Assembly (NCBI GenBank): GCA_000752675.2
Contig: LM994626.1
Location: forward strand, 800,666 to 864,665
Reading direction: 5' to 3'
Length of the DNA stretch: 64,000 nt
From: a bacterium OL-1
GTDB taxonomy: Bacteria; Actinomycetota; Coriobacteriia; Coriobacteriales; Atopobiaceae
The position numbers and the translations under genes are program-made. The notes under the pieces are model-generated. The model was not told the origin of the DNA and made no database searches. It saw nothing but the letters and a program-made list of their open reading frames with translations. Each line of letters starts with the position of its first letter. The stretch's first letter is position 1. This document shows, in pieces, positions 42,695-52,396 of the stretch.

Positions 42695-43297
42695 CTACTC
42701 CTTGGCTGGCTCTACCGGCACGGATGCGTCCGCGGGTCCCCCGGCTTCACCTTCCTCTTGTGTCATCTGGGTGTCGACAACGGAACTCTCTGCCGGCACG
42801 TCAGCCATTATCCCATCTTGCGCACGCTCGAGTTCGTCCAACACAGAACGCGCTTCCCGGAACGAGGCGGCAAGCTCGCGCTCTGGGTCGGGCCTGTCCT
42901 CTGGCTGGGGACGTACCTCGTCGGTCACGGCAACGGCGTTAGCAACCGCCACGTCACGCGTGTAGGAGAGCGAGAGCGCCACCTCACGCACGCCGCCCTC
43001 GCGGGCGATCTGGGCGGCACGACCGCTGAGCAGCGCGCGAGGTCTTCCCTGTGCGTCCATAGTCACCGAGACGTCCGAGAACCCCACACCGTTCGAGAAT
43101 CCCGTGCCCAGCGCCTTGACCACGGCCTCTCGCGCCGCAAAGCGCGCGGCGTAGTGCTCGGCGGGGCGGGCGCAGGCGTCGCAGTAGGCGCGCTCCTCCT
43201 CGGTAAACACACGTCGAAGAAACGACGGCCTGCGACGCATGGTGCGCTCCATGCGCGCAATCTCGAGCATGTCGACGCCAATGCCAGCCAGTGCCAT
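42695..43297 (-). CDS. acpS: Holo-ACP synthase with long acidic C-terminal extension
   Basis: A phosphopantetheinyl transferase activating acyl carrier protein for fatty-acid synthesis. The core has AGIGVDMLEIARMERT and FAAREAVVKALGTGF with the Mg-binding Asp and Glu. AcpS proteins are normally about 120-130 aa; this one has 200, with about 75 extra residues rich in Glu, Pro and Ala at the end and no recognisable fold. It starts three bases after glmS and ends six bases before nnr. Confidence 0.93.
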   Translation of the reverse strand: MALAGIGVDMLEIARMERTMRRRPSFLRRVFTEEERAYCDACARPAEHYAARFAAREAVVKALGTGFSNGVGFSDVSVTMDAQGRPRALLSGRAAQIAREGGVREVALSLSYTRDVAVANAVAVTDEVRPQPEDRPDPERELAASFREARSVLDELERAQDGIMADVPAESSVVDTQMTQEEGEAGGPADASVPVEPAKE

Positions 43298-43300
43298 GCG

Positions 43301-45151
43301 CTACTCCACCGTGACGGACTTGGCGAGGTTCCTGGGCTTGTCCACGTCGCAGCCGCGCGAACGGGCAACGTAGCGCGCCAGCACCTGCAGGTGAACAACG
43401 GCCACAATGGGGACGAGAAGCTCGTCTTCGACGGGCGGGATCCACAGCACGTGCTCGCAGAGCGACGCCACGGACTCATCGCCGTCGGTAGCGACGGCGA
43501 CACAGGTGGCACCGCGGGCGATGACCTCCTGGATGTTCGAGACGGTCTTGTCGTGCACGCGATCCTCGGGGACGATGGCCACCACCGGGAATCCCGGCTC
43601 GAGCAGGGCGATGGGCCCGTGCTTCATCTCGCCGGCGGGGTACGCCTCGGCGTGCAGGTAGCTAATCTCCTTGAGCTTGAGTGCGCCCTCGTAGGCGGTG
43701 GTGGAGTTAACGCCACGGCCAAGGAACAGCGCCGAGTGCGCGCGACGGAAGACGGCAGCCGCTTGCTTGTCCTGCCAGGCGCGGGAGAGCACGGTGCGGA
43801 TGAGGTCTGGCAGCGTGGCAAGGTCGGCGTAGTGTCCGCTCACCTCGGTGGCGTCCATGTGGCCGTTGGCCTGCGCAAGGCGCAGCGCAAAGAGCGCGCA
43901 AGCCACCATCTGGGCGGTATAGGCCTTGGTGGAGCACACGCAGACCTCCGGCCCTGCCTGCACGTAGAGGACGCCGTCGGACTCGCGCACAGCGGAGGAG
44001 CCCAGCACGTTGGTCACGGCGAAGACCTTGCAGCCCAGCCCCTTCATGCGGCGCGCCGCCGTAAGAGTATCCGCAGTCTCGCCGGACTGCGTGATGATCA
44101 TGCAGAGCGTGTGCTCGGTGATGAGGACGTCCTGCTCGTAGTTGAACTCGGAGGCATACTCGCAGACAACCGGGACGTGCGCCCAGGTCTGGATGAGAGT
44201 TCGGGCAATGAGGCCCACGTGGTAGGAGGTGCCACAAGCGATGATGAAGATGCGGTCCACGGCCGCGAGGTCCTCCTCGCTCATGCGAAGCTCGTCGAGA
44301 AGGATGCCCTTCTCGCCCAGACGACTCTTGAGCAGGCGCTCGATGGCCTCGGGCTGCTCGGCAATCTCCTTCTCCATGAAGTCGGCGTAGCCGCCGAGCG
44401 TTGCCGCGGAGGCGTCCCAGTCGATGTCAAAGGTGCTGGGGTGCTCAACCGTGGTGCCCTCGGCGTCATAGACGGTGACCTTGCCAGACTTCTCGAGGCG
44501 TGCAATCTGGCCGTTCTCAAGCTGGATGACGTGAGCCGTCACGCTTGCAAGCGGCGTGACGTCGGAGGCTGCGTAGGCGCCTTCGGGCGTGGAGGCCACA
44601 ACGAGCGGCGAGCCATTGCGTGCAACGACAAGCTGGTCGGGGGCATCTGCACACACAACGGCGAGCGCCCAGGAGCCCTCAAGGCGGCTCACGGCGTTGC
44701 TCACGGCAGCAACCAGATCGCCCTTGCAGGGGCCGTCCCACGCGTCCTCGACGAGGTGCGCCACGACCTCGGAGTCTGTGTCGGAGGCAAAGGTGTGGCC
44801 ATTGCGCGCCAGGTAACTACGAAGCTCGCGGTAGTTCTCAATGATGCCGTTGTGGACGATGGCAATACGGCCGGTGCAGTCCAGATGTGGGTGGGCGTTC
44901 TTGTCGGTTGGGGCGCCGTGCGTGGCCCAGCGCGTGTGCGCGATGCCCGTGGTGCCCGTAAGGTTGGCGGTCTTGCAGCGGTCGGCCAAGATAGAGACGC
45001 GACCGGCGCACTTCACGCCATGGAGCTCTCCGTCGGGCGACAGAACCTCGACGCCTGCCGAGTCATAGCCGCGGTACTCAAGCGTTGCCAGCCCGTCCAG
45101 AAGGAACTGGGCCGCCTGCTTCTTGCCAGTGTATCCCACGATTCCGCACAT
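43301..45151 (-). CDS. glmS: Glutamine-fructose-6-phosphate aminotransferase
   Basis: A 616-aa enzyme making glucosamine 6-phosphate, the first step to UDP-GlcNAc. ATG 45151 gives MCGIVGYTG with catalytic Cys2. The N-terminal glutaminase (1-230) has HTRWATHGAPTDKNAHPH and the C-terminal half two SIS domains (IACGTSYHVGLIARTL, ITQSGETADTL), ending LAKSVTVE. It is preceded by glmM, the next enzyme in the pathway. No glmS ribozyme was recognised in the leader 45152-45319. Confidence 0.97.
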   Translation of the reverse strand: MCGIVGYTGKKQAAQFLLDGLATLEYRGYDSAGVEVLSPDGELHGVKCAGRVSILADRCKTANLTGTTGIAHTRWATHGAPTDKNAHPHLDCTGRIAIVHNGIIENYRELRSYLARNGHTFASDTDSEVVAHLVEDAWDGPCKGDLVAAVSNAVSRLEGSWALAVVCADAPDQLVVARNGSPLVVASTPEGAYAASDVTPLASVTAHVIQLENGQIARLEKSGKVTVYDAEGTTVEHPSTFDIDWDASAATLGGYADFMEKEIAEQPEAIERLLKSRLGEKGILLDELRMSEEDLAAVDRIFIIACGTSYHVGLIARTLIQTWAHVPVVCEYASEFNYEQDVLITEHTLCMIITQSGETADTLTAARRMKGLGCKVFAVTNVLGSSAVRESDGVLYVQAGPEVCVCSTKAYTAQMVACALFALRLAQANGHMDATEVSGHYADLATLPDLIRTVLSRAWQDKQAAAVFRRAHSALFLGRGVNSTTAYEGALKLKEISYLHAEAYPAGEMKHGPIALLEPGFPVVAIVPEDRVHDKTVSNIQEVIARGATCVAVATDGDESVASLCEHVLWIPPVEDELLVPIVAVVHLQVLARYVARSRGCDVDKPRNLAKSVTVE

Positions 45152-45319
45152 GTTTGCCCCCTCGCACACAAATTACGGTTAGTTTGCGCACGTGCGCCGG
45201 TATGGCGCACGTCGCCTAGAGTCTATCAGCCGCGGATAATGCTCCGCGGCCCAACTGGTATCGACGAAGAGAAACCACGCCGCCGGACCTATGTACGGCA
45301 GCGTGGGCGTCAATGTTTC

Positions 45320-46657
45320 CTACTCCTTGAACGGCTCCAGAGCCTTGAGGACGATGGCATTGGCCTCCTGGCACAGGTGATCCTCCGGAGCTTCGGCAAG
45401 CACGCGGACCAGGGGCTCGGTTCCCGAGGCGCGCACTAGCACGCGGCCGTTGCCCTCAAGGAACTTCTCGGCCTCAGCCACGGCCTCCTTGACCTCGGGC
45501 GCCGCCATAGTTGCGTCCTTATCGGCAACGCGCACGTTCACAAGCTGCTGCGGATAGAGCGTGACGGGGCGCGTGAGCTCGGAGAGCTTCTCGCGCTCGG
45601 CACGCAGGACCTCCATGATGCGAAGGCTCGTCATGATGCCGTCGCCGGTCTTCTCAAGGTCGCCAAAGATGATGTGGCCGGACTGCTCGCCACCCAAGGT
45701 GTAGCCGTTCTCCATCATGCAGGCCCACACGTTCTTGTCGCCAACTGCGGTCTTCTCGTAGGAGATGCCGGCGGCGTCAAGCGCCTTGAAGAAGCCAAAG
45801 TTACTCATGACCGTGGGCACCACGGTGTTCTTGGCGAGACGCCCGTGCTTGGCCATGTAGGTGCCGCACACGTACAGGATGAGGTCGCCGTCGACCAGGC
45901 GGCCACGCTCGTCTACGGCAAGGCAGCGATCGGCGTCGCCGTCGTAGGCAAAGCCCACGTCGAGGCCGTTGCGCACGACAAAGTCCTGCAGGCGCTGGAT
46001 GTGGGTCGAGCCGCAGTCGACGTTGATGTTGAAGCCGTTGGGTGCATTGTTGATGACGTGGGTCTCGGCGCCCATAGCGTCAAAGACCGGGCGCGCAACG
46101 CTGGAAGCGGCGCCGTTTGCGCAATCCAGGCCCACCTTGACGCCCTGCATTGAGAAGCCGCAGGAGGCAATGAGGTGCGCGATGTAGCGGTTGCGGCCCT
46201 GCATGTAGTCAACGGTGCAGCCAATGGCATCACCCGTGGCGAGAGGAACCTCGAGCTTTCCGTCGATGTAGTCCTCGACCTGCTCGAGCACGTCCTCGTC
46301 CATCTTGTAGCCCTCGCGGTTAACGAGCTTGATGCCGTTGTCCGTGAAGGGGTTGTGGCTTGCGGTGATCATGACGCCACAGTCAAAGCCACCGTCGATG
46401 ACCTCATACGAAACGCCCGGCGTGGGGATGACGTGGAGCATGTAGGCATCGGCGCCGCTGGCAACCAGGCCTGCTACCAGCGCAGACTCGAACATGTAGC
46501 TCGAGCGACGGGTGTCCTTGCCGATAAGCACGCGAGCTTTGGCGCCGCGACGGGCACCGTAGTACCAGCCCACAAAGCGCCCGATCTTATAGGCGTGGTC
46601 AACATTAAGGCCCTCGTTGGCCCTGCCCCTAAAGCCGTCGGTTCCGAAGTACTTCAT
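45320..46657 (-). CDS. glmM: Phosphoglucosamine mutase
   Basis: A 445-aa enzyme converting glucosamine 6-phosphate to the 1-phosphate. The phosphoserine loop is MITASHNPFTDNGIK near residue 100, the metal-binding loop is FAYDGDADRCLAVD, the substrate loop lies in GGEQSGHIIFGD, and the phosphate-binding RASGTEPLVRV ends the family pattern. The first codons MKYFGTDGFRG are classic GlmM. It begins the glm-acpS-nnr-alr-udg-tsaE series. Confidence 0.97.
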   Translation of the reverse strand: MKYFGTDGFRGRANEGLNVDHAYKIGRFVGWYYGARRGAKARVLIGKDTRRSSYMFESALVAGLVASGADAYMLHVIPTPGVSYEVIDGGFDCGVMITASHNPFTDNGIKLVNREGYKMDEDVLEQVEDYIDGKLEVPLATGDAIGCTVDYMQGRNRYIAHLIASCGFSMQGVKVGLDCANGAASSVARPVFDAMGAETHVINNAPNGFNINVDCGSTHIQRLQDFVVRNGLDVGFAYDGDADRCLAVDERGRLVDGDLILYVCGTYMAKHGRLAKNTVVPTVMSNFGFFKALDAAGISYEKTAVGDKNVWACMMENGYTLGGEQSGHIIFGDLEKTGDGIMTSLRIMEVLRAEREKLSELTRPVTLYPQQLVNVRVADKDATMAAPEVKEAVAEAEKFLEGNGRVLVRASGTEPLVRVLAEAPEDHLCQEANAIVLKALEPFKE

Positions 46658-46782
46658 TTCTCGCTCCTTGTTTCGGGGTACCGGTTTTGCGCAGTGAGAA
46701 TGATTCTACCAGTTGCCTGTGGGCGCACTGTGGGGAGTGGCTCTCTCAACTCTCGTCGCGTCCGTACCCCTCCCGGCCTCCT

Positions 46783-46865
46783 CGTTCTTTAGCGGTTTCT
46801 GAGAGACGGGCGCCACGTTTACCCAGATGGCGAGTGGTACGGTTCTCAAATACCACTAAAGAACG
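46783..46865. repeat. Imperfect inverted repeat with 38-bp spacer
   Basis: CGTTCTTTAGCGGTTTCTGAGA (46783-46804) matches the reverse complement of 46843-46865 with a few mismatches. It lies in the glmM upstream region, outside any gene. Origin unknown. Confidence 0.5.
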
Positions 46866-46906
46866 GCAAGGGACGAGGGGGCGGAAGGGGGCAAGGACGG
46901 CCACGC

Positions 46907-46944
46907 ACAAAAAATCGGGACCCGCAGCAAGTGCGGATCCCGAT
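46907..46944 (-). terminator. Rho-independent terminator of rplM-rpsI
   Basis: On the minus strand, ATCGGGATCCGCA pairs with TGCGGGTCCCGAT around CTTGC, followed by TTTTTT. Confidence 0.9.
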
Positions 46945-46968
46945 AAGGGGCAAAGCGATGAGAAGAAC

Positions 46969-47364
<396 letters not shown>

Positions 47365-47367
47365 CGG

Positions 47368-47808
<441 letters not shown>

Positions 47809-48008
47809 TTGACTCCTCCTACACACATCTTGAATGGCTACCTCTGGACAGGCCGCCGTGCTTTTTCGAAACAGAGGTTACGGGGCTCTGGGTGGAAAAG
47901 CCTTAAAAGTATACAGCCGCAGACGCCCCGTTTTGCGAGCTTTTTTTCCACACAATTTTGACAAGCGAGAAGCACCGCTGTGGACACCGCTGCTGCTTGG
48001 GAACGCCC

Positions 48009-48902
48009 CTACAGAAACGCGCGAATCTCGTCAAGGTGACTTGCTGCCTCCTGGCGTCCCTGCAGGTAGAGTCGCAGGAGTGGCTCGCCGTTGTGCTCGG
48101 AGGTGTGGATCTTCACCGGCTCGGGCGGCCTCAGCACCAACGCGCGGCCCTCCGCCTCGAGGCCGGCAAGTTCTTCTCGCTGCGCGTTGTAGCGGTCTGC
48201 GCGCGTGGCAAGGGCCTGCTCGTAGTAGGGGTAGGCGTCGTAGCGGTGGGTCCTCAGGATGGCGCGCTCGGTGGCACCATCCTTGATGTAGGTGCGGTCC
48301 TGCGTGAGAACCACGAGCGCGCGGTCGGCGGGCTCTGCACCGGATACCTCGGGCGCACCGTCGAGCCCCATGGCAACGGCAAAGGGGATGGAGTCCGTAG
48401 TGCCGCCGTCGAGGTAGCGGTGGCCGTCTATCTCGACCATCGTCGAGACGCCCGGCAAAGACGCGGACGCGCGGGCCTTGGTGGCGTCGAGCCTCTCGCC
48501 CTCCACAGCCAGGTAGGCCGGCGCGCCAAACAGCACGTCGGATGCCACGAAGTACATCGGCGTGAGGTCATTGTCAAAGACTTCCAGGTCGCAGGGGTCA
48601 ATGTGGTTCTGGACCTCGTCGTACATGAAGTCGGTCCCGGCGAGGTTACCCGTGCGTACCAGCGAGAGGAGCGACATCATGCGCGGGTCATCGCGGAAGG
48701 TCAGCATGATGCGCATGGTGCGGCCAATCTGGCGCGACCGGTAGCTCACCGCGTTGAGCGCACCCGCCGAGACGCCCCACGCGCTCTTGAAGGAGCTGGT
48801 GTAAATGCCGCTCTCGAGAAGGACGTCGAGAACGCCGGCCGTGAAGATGCCCCTGTAGCCGCCGCCCTCAAGGACGAGGGCAGGCTTGTCGTTGCTGCCC
48901 AT
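48009..48902 (-). CDS. Patatin-like phospholipase
   Basis: A 297-aa serine lipase of the bacterial patatin (RssA-like) family. ATG 48902 follows GGAGG. The oxyanion segment LVLEGGGYRGIFTAGVLD, nucleophile motif WGVSAGALNAVSY (GxSxG) and catalytic dyad DGGTTDSIPF are all present. A C-terminal part of about 60 residues (YYEQALATRADRYN, YLQGRQEAASH) is typical for this subgroup. The substrate is unknown, possibly membrane lipids or acyl esters. It is monocistronic and lies between rplM and ssrA. Confidence 0.92.
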   Translation of the reverse strand: MGSNDKPALVLEGGGYRGIFTAGVLDVLLESGIYTSSFKSAWGVSAGALNAVSYRSRQIGRTMRIMLTFRDDPRMMSLLSLVRTGNLAGTDFMYDEVQNHIDPCDLEVFDNDLTPMYFVASDVLFGAPAYLAVEGERLDATKARASASLPGVSTMVEIDGHRYLDGGTTDSIPFAVAMGLDGAPEVSGAEPADRALVVLTQDRTYIKDGATERAILRTHRYDAYPYYEQALATRADRYNAQREELAGLEAEGRALVLRPPEPVKIHTSEHNGEPLLRLYLQGRQEAASHLDEIRAFL

Positions 48903-48962
48903 AGACCGCCTCCGAATACGAACCGTCACGTTGCCGCACCGTGCGCGACCACCCAACTATAC

Positions 48963-48996
48963 AAAAAGCGCCGAACCCCCTTACGGGGTTCGACGC
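48963..48996 (-). terminator. Rho-independent terminator of ssrA
   Basis: On the minus strand the stem GCGTCGAACCCC / GGGGTTCGGCGC (one bulge) is followed by TTTTTGT. Confidence 0.85.
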
Positions 48997-49005
48997 CTAC
49001 GCTTT

Positions 49006-49377
49006 TGGTGGAGGTGCGGAGAATCGAACTCCGGTCCAAAGCACGTCCCTGACAGGTGTCTCCAGGCTCAGCTGCCGGTTGAGTCTTGGAGGCCGCGCAC
49101 CCGGTAGCCCGCGCTTGGCCTCCCAGCCGGTTTAGTCTTAGCGCGCGGCATACCGACTACATCCGCGCGAGCGTCTCCCTAGAATGACGCCGCCCCGGGA
49201 GCGGGAGAGACCCCCGGTTTGACGCGCTGGTTAGTTAAGACTAAGCAGCGAGAGCCAGCTGAGGCTCGTAAGAAGAGTTGTCGTCAATTCAATTTGACGG
49301 TTCCCCTGTTTTACGTGGCGAGGAGACCACGGCCTGCTGCCCATCTCAGATGCACCCTGTCGAAACCAGTCACCCCC
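49006..49377 (-). ncRNA. ssrA: Transfer-messenger RNA
   Basis: This RNA rescues stalled ribosomes. The 3' end on the minus strand reads GAGTTCGATTCTCCGCACC then TCCACCA (49006), the tRNA-like T arm and acceptor. The 5' end begins GGGGGTGACTGGTTTCGACA at 49377 and pairs with the acceptor CACCTCC. The tag reading frame 49285-49241 encodes DDNSSYEPQLALAA followed by TAG, with the LALAA end recognised by proteases. SmpB is encoded about 3.5 kb away. Confidence 0.95.
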
Positions 49378-49557
49378 AGAGATGGAATGGGGACACTGCC
49401 ACCATACGCGTTATCAGAGAACAGCGGCTCACAGCCGCATGGCATAGTCTACCCAAAGAGGAGTTGTTCTCTACTGTGCTTGTCGGAAAAAGCCCTTGCG
49501 GAGAAAAGCGGACGCCGAGAAGCGCGTTTCATACGCAATTGCTTCGGAAACCATTGC
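49378..49557. other. Upstream region of ssrA
   Basis: No gene. It should hold the ssrA promoter on the minus strand, but no clear hexamer pair was found. A GAGAA/GCG-rich stretch near 49495-49535 resembles a decayed unit of the neighbouring repeat. Confidence 0.35.
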
Positions 49558-49642
49558 TCTGGCGTCATACTGACGCCAGAAGGCACGATATCGCGGCAAT
49601 CACGTACAAAGTCGCTGCTCAGGCGTCATTTTGACGCCTGAG
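49558..49642. repeat. Palindromic intergenic repeat, locus B
   Basis: Two dyads, TCTGGCGTCA/TGACGCCAGA (49558-49580) and CTCAGGCGTCA/TGACGCCTGAG (49618-49642), flank a core containing CACGTACAAAGTCG. Its reverse complement matches locus A at 32656-32713 nearly base for base over the second dyad and the core. The second dyad supplies the stop codon of the neighbouring yoaK-like gene. Confidence 0.7.
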
Positions 49643-50354
49643 GGTGCGCTTCCGTAGTCTCGGCAGCAGCAGCCGCCGCAGCGCGCTCACGGGCGCGCTT
49701 CTCGCGATCTTGGAACAACACGACAAAGGCACCCAGGAGCAGCACGGGGCTCACGAGAATTGCCCTCAGGCCCAGCGCCCCAATGACACGGCTGCCCACA
49801 ATGGCGCCGATGGCAAAGCAGAGAATAACCCCGTAGTAGAGCAGGCACCCCTCAAGATACGTGCGGTCCTTCTCGTGCACGTAGTCAACGAGCCTCTGGG
49901 TGCCACTGCGCAGGTTGCCAATGCACATGGTGGTGGCAAAACCGTTGCCGTGGAGCTTCCTGAACGCCTGAACCTGGATCCCGCAGCCCAAAGACGTGAG
50001 GCTGTTGGCAACGAGGTTGAGGTCGTCGGGGATGAACGCAACCACAATGAGAAGCGCCGCCTCGACGAGAAGCGCAGCTTGACGCCAGTGCAGGCGACGC
50101 TCCTTCGAGATGATCTTGATGGAGTGCGCAAGGGCAATGCCCACCGCGAACGCGATCACGGGCACGGCGTAGTGAAGGGCGCGATCCACGTCGCCGTCGG
50201 CAAGGTTCACGCCAAAGAGCAGGATGTTACCGGTCTGCGCGTTGGCAAAGACCTTCCCGCGTGCGAGGTACGAGTACGCATCCATGAGTCCGCCCGAGAA
50301 TGCGAGAATTGCCGCCAGCTCGATTGACTCCGACGTCTGCCGTGCGCGCTTCAT
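49626..50354 (-). CDS. YoaK/DUF1275 family membrane protein
   Basis: A 242-aa polytopic membrane protein of the DUF1275 family with six hydrophobic segments. Family marks are SGGLMDAYSYLARGKVFANAQTG near residue 20 and GIQVQAFRKLHGNGFATTMCIGN near 125. The function of the family is not known, though its members sit in transport and stress contexts. ATG 50354 follows GGAGG. Its Ala/Glu-rich C-terminal tail runs into the repeat at 49618-49642, so the last codons derive from that element. Confidence 0.9.
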   Translation of the reverse strand: MKRARQTSESIELAAILAFSGGLMDAYSYLARGKVFANAQTGNILLFGVNLADGDVDRALHYAVPVIAFAVGIALAHSIKIISKERRLHWRQAALLVEAALLIVVAFIPDDLNLVANSLTSLGCGIQVQAFRKLHGNGFATTMCIGNLRSGTQRLVDYVHEKDRTYLEGCLLYYGVILCFAIGAIVGSRVIGALGLRAILVSPVLLLGAFVVLFQDREKRARERAAAAAAAETTEAHPQASK

Positions 50355-50464
50355 GTACCAGGGCCTCCTAGCCTCGCGGGGCGTCGCCTAGTCACGCGCC
50401 CCACCGGTCGCACAGCCGCAACGCCGGCCCCAAGCCGCCACGGCCCCGCCATTGTAGCGCAGGG

Positions 50465-51286
50465 CTAACACGCCTGCGACTCTATGAACTTCTCGACCAC
50501 TTCTGCAAGGATGCCGTCATCGCAGCTGGAACGGGCAGCGTAGCCTGCCAACCCGTCGATGCCGTCAGTGGCATTCGAGACGGCAACGCCAAGCCCCGCA
50601 GCCTCAAGCATAGGCAGGTCGTTGAGGGAATCCCCCACCGCAATGGTCTCTGCCACGTCGACGCCCAGGATGCGTGCCAAGGCGCACAGTCCGTGGCCCT
50701 TGTCCACGCCCTCGGGGAGGTACTCGAGGTAGCGGCCCGACGAGAACGTAAATGAGGTCCCCGGAACCGCGCCGATCTGCTCGGCCATCTGATGGAGGAA
50801 AGCGAGGTCGTGCCTCGCAAAGAGGATCTTTGCCAGGGGTACGTCGCGCAAGAAGTCGACGGAGACGCCATCGAACTCCTGGTAGGCCATGTGTCCGTCA
50901 AGGTAGCGCTTGTCATCCTCGGGCAGATTGGCCGCCCATACAGTGCCGTCGCACTGATAGATGTGAACGCCCACGCCAAAGGTCTTGCCCCGCCCAAAGA
51001 GGTCACGAACCGTTTCAAAAGGAAGCGAGTGGCTCTCCAGGGGGCGCGGGTCACCCATGCGGTTGATGGTTCCGCCGTTGTACGAGATCACGTAGGTGCC
51101 GTCGAGAAGGTCTGCAGGAACGGACGAGAGGCTCTCGACCACCGACGCGTACGACCTCCCCGACGCCGGCACAAAGAGCACGCCCAGCTCGCGCATGCGC
51201 CGAATGGCTTCGATGTTTGCCTGGGGGATGCTGTGGTCGTGCGCGAGAAAGGTCTCGTCCATATCGCTTGCAACCAGCCTGTACAT
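50465..51286 (-). CDS. HAD-superfamily (Cof type) phosphatase
   Basis: A 273-aa hydrolase with ATG 51286 behind GAGGAG. HAD motif I is VASDMDETFL (Asp nucleophile), motif II is in FVPASGRSYASV, motif III is the Lys of DKGHGLCAL, and motif IV is AVGDSLNDLPML. The cap between motifs II and III is of type C2B as in Cof proteins. Such enzymes dephosphorylate sugar phosphates or flavin precursors. The substrate is unknown. Confidence 0.92.
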   Translation of the reverse strand: MYRLVASDMDETFLAHDHSIPQANIEAIRRMRELGVLFVPASGRSYASVVESLSSVPADLLDGTYVISYNGGTINRMGDPRPLESHSLPFETVRDLFGRGKTFGVGVHIYQCDGTVWAANLPEDDKRYLDGHMAYQEFDGVSVDFLRDVPLAKILFARHDLAFLHQMAEQIGAVPGTSFTFSSGRYLEYLPEGVDKGHGLCALARILGVDVAETIAVGDSLNDLPMLEAAGLGVAVSNATDGIDGLAGYAARSSCDDGILAEVVEKFIESQAC

Positions 51287-51432
51287 GCGCGTCTCCTCAC
51301 CCGTGGCAACACGGCGACAGCGGCAAACGCCGCCCCTGCAACCTTTTCGCACTCAAAGGTACGGGCTAGGCCGCTCACGCGGCGCCAGCCCGTACCCCAT
51401 CAGCACTAGATCAACGTCTTAGAGAGCCAGCG

Positions 51433-51576
51433 CTACTCCTCGACGAGCTCAAACATGTCGGGGCCAACGCCGCACACGGGGCAGACGTAGTCCTCGGGGA
51501 GCTCGGGGGTGTCAACGGTGACCTCGTAGCCGCAGACGGTGCAGCGGAAGGTGTAGGTCTTCTTCTCGTCAGCCAT
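51433..51576 (-). CDS. Rubredoxin
   Basis: A 47-aa one-iron electron carrier. ATG 51576 lies behind AGAGGAA. The two CxxC knuckles are CTVCGY and CPVCG, with a conserved [15 protein letters not shown]. It is slightly shorter than common rubredoxins (about 52). It sits next to a rubredoxin-fused flavin reductase and probably passes electrons to or from an oxygen- or peroxide-reducing system. Confidence 0.93.
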   Translation of the reverse strand: MADEKKTYTFRCTVCGYEVTVDTPELPEDYVCPVCGVGPDMFELVEE

Positions 51577-51669
51577 GGTGGTTCCTCTCTCTTTGATCCA
51601 ACTAACGACCGGGTCGAACAAATGCTACCTCAGAGCTTACATCAACCGTGGCGCACCACGGGCGGAACG

Positions 51670-52335
51670 CTAGTCGATCTTAGTGAAGTTCTCGGGGCCA
51701 ACACCGCAGACGGGGCAGCGGAAGTCCGCCGGGAGCTCCTCGTCGGTGGTCTCGTAGACGTAGCCGCAGATGTTGCAGCGGAAGTGGTGCTTGGGCGCTG
51801 AGACGGGCACCACGGGTTTGGTTGGGTCTTCTCCCTCGATGTAGGAGGACGCCTTGGGCGGTGTCTTGCCCTTGAGGACGCTGTGGTAGTAGGCGTAGGT
51901 CATAGGTTCCTCATCCGAGACGCGCTCGGCATCGCAGACCTCGCCGATGAACATCACATGGGTGCCCAGGTCGATGGTGTTCACCACGGCGCAGCAGACC
52001 ATGGCGCAGGCATGCTCTGGCGTGTAGGGGTCAAAGAGCAGCGACGTCTTGGTGGTGATGCCCTCGAACTTATCGACGTCCGCGGAGCTCTTGAAGCCAA
52101 AGCGGCCAATGAAGGGCATGTCAGCCGTCTTGGAGACCACCGTGAGCGTGAAGTGCTCCGCCGCCTTCACGACCTGGGTGGTGTGGTTCTGCTTGTTAAG
52201 CGTGACAGCAACCTGCAGCGGGTCGCCCGTCACCTGCAGCGCAGTGTTGATGAGACAGGCGCCAACGTTCTCGCCGTCGTTGGCCGACACCACATAGAGC
52301 CCGTACGAGAAACTGAACATCGCCTTTGCGTCCAT
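51670..52335 (-). CDS. hrb: High-molecular-weight rubredoxin (flavin reductase-rubredoxin fusion)
   Basis: A 221-aa fusion. The N-terminal FMN-binding flavin reductase-like domain (about 1-155, AMFSFSYGLYVVSA, GACLINTALQVTGDP, HFTLTVVSKTADMPFIGRFG) is followed by a rubredoxin domain (about 175-221, FRCNICGYVYE and [13 protein letters not shown]). In anaerobes such Hrb proteins pass NADH electrons to flavodiiron proteins in oxygen or nitric oxide detoxification. The flavodiiron partner is not in the window. Confidence 0.92.
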   Translation of the reverse strand: MDAKAMFSFSYGLYVVSANDGENVGACLINTALQVTGDPLQVAVTLNKQNHTTQVVKAAEHFTLTVVSKTADMPFIGRFGFKSSADVDKFEGITTKTSLLFDPYTPEHACAMVCCAVVNTIDLGTHVMFIGEVCDAERVSDEEPMTYAYYHSVLKGKTPPKASSYIEGEDPTKPVVPVSAPKHHFRCNICGYVYETTDEELPADFRCPVCGVGPENFTKID

Positions 52336-52396
52336 GGGTCTCCTCTCCTCGACCTTGCGGACCAGACGTTTCCATCATATCGCCCGGCGGCGCCAC

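Larger units (their letters stand above)
46658..46968. other. 311-bp gap between rpsI and glmM
   Basis: It holds the glmM leader, the inverted repeat at 46783-46865 and the ribosomal operon terminator at 46907-46944. No gene. Confidence 0.5.

Noticed and set aside
45152-45319. Possible glmS ribozyme
   Set aside because: The characteristic core and cleavage-site context were not recognised in this 168-base leader.
42602-45439. 945-aa plus-strand open frame opposite nnr, acpS and glmS
   Set aside because: Pure antisense shadow with His/Arg/Ala bias. Three well-recognised genes lie on the other strand.
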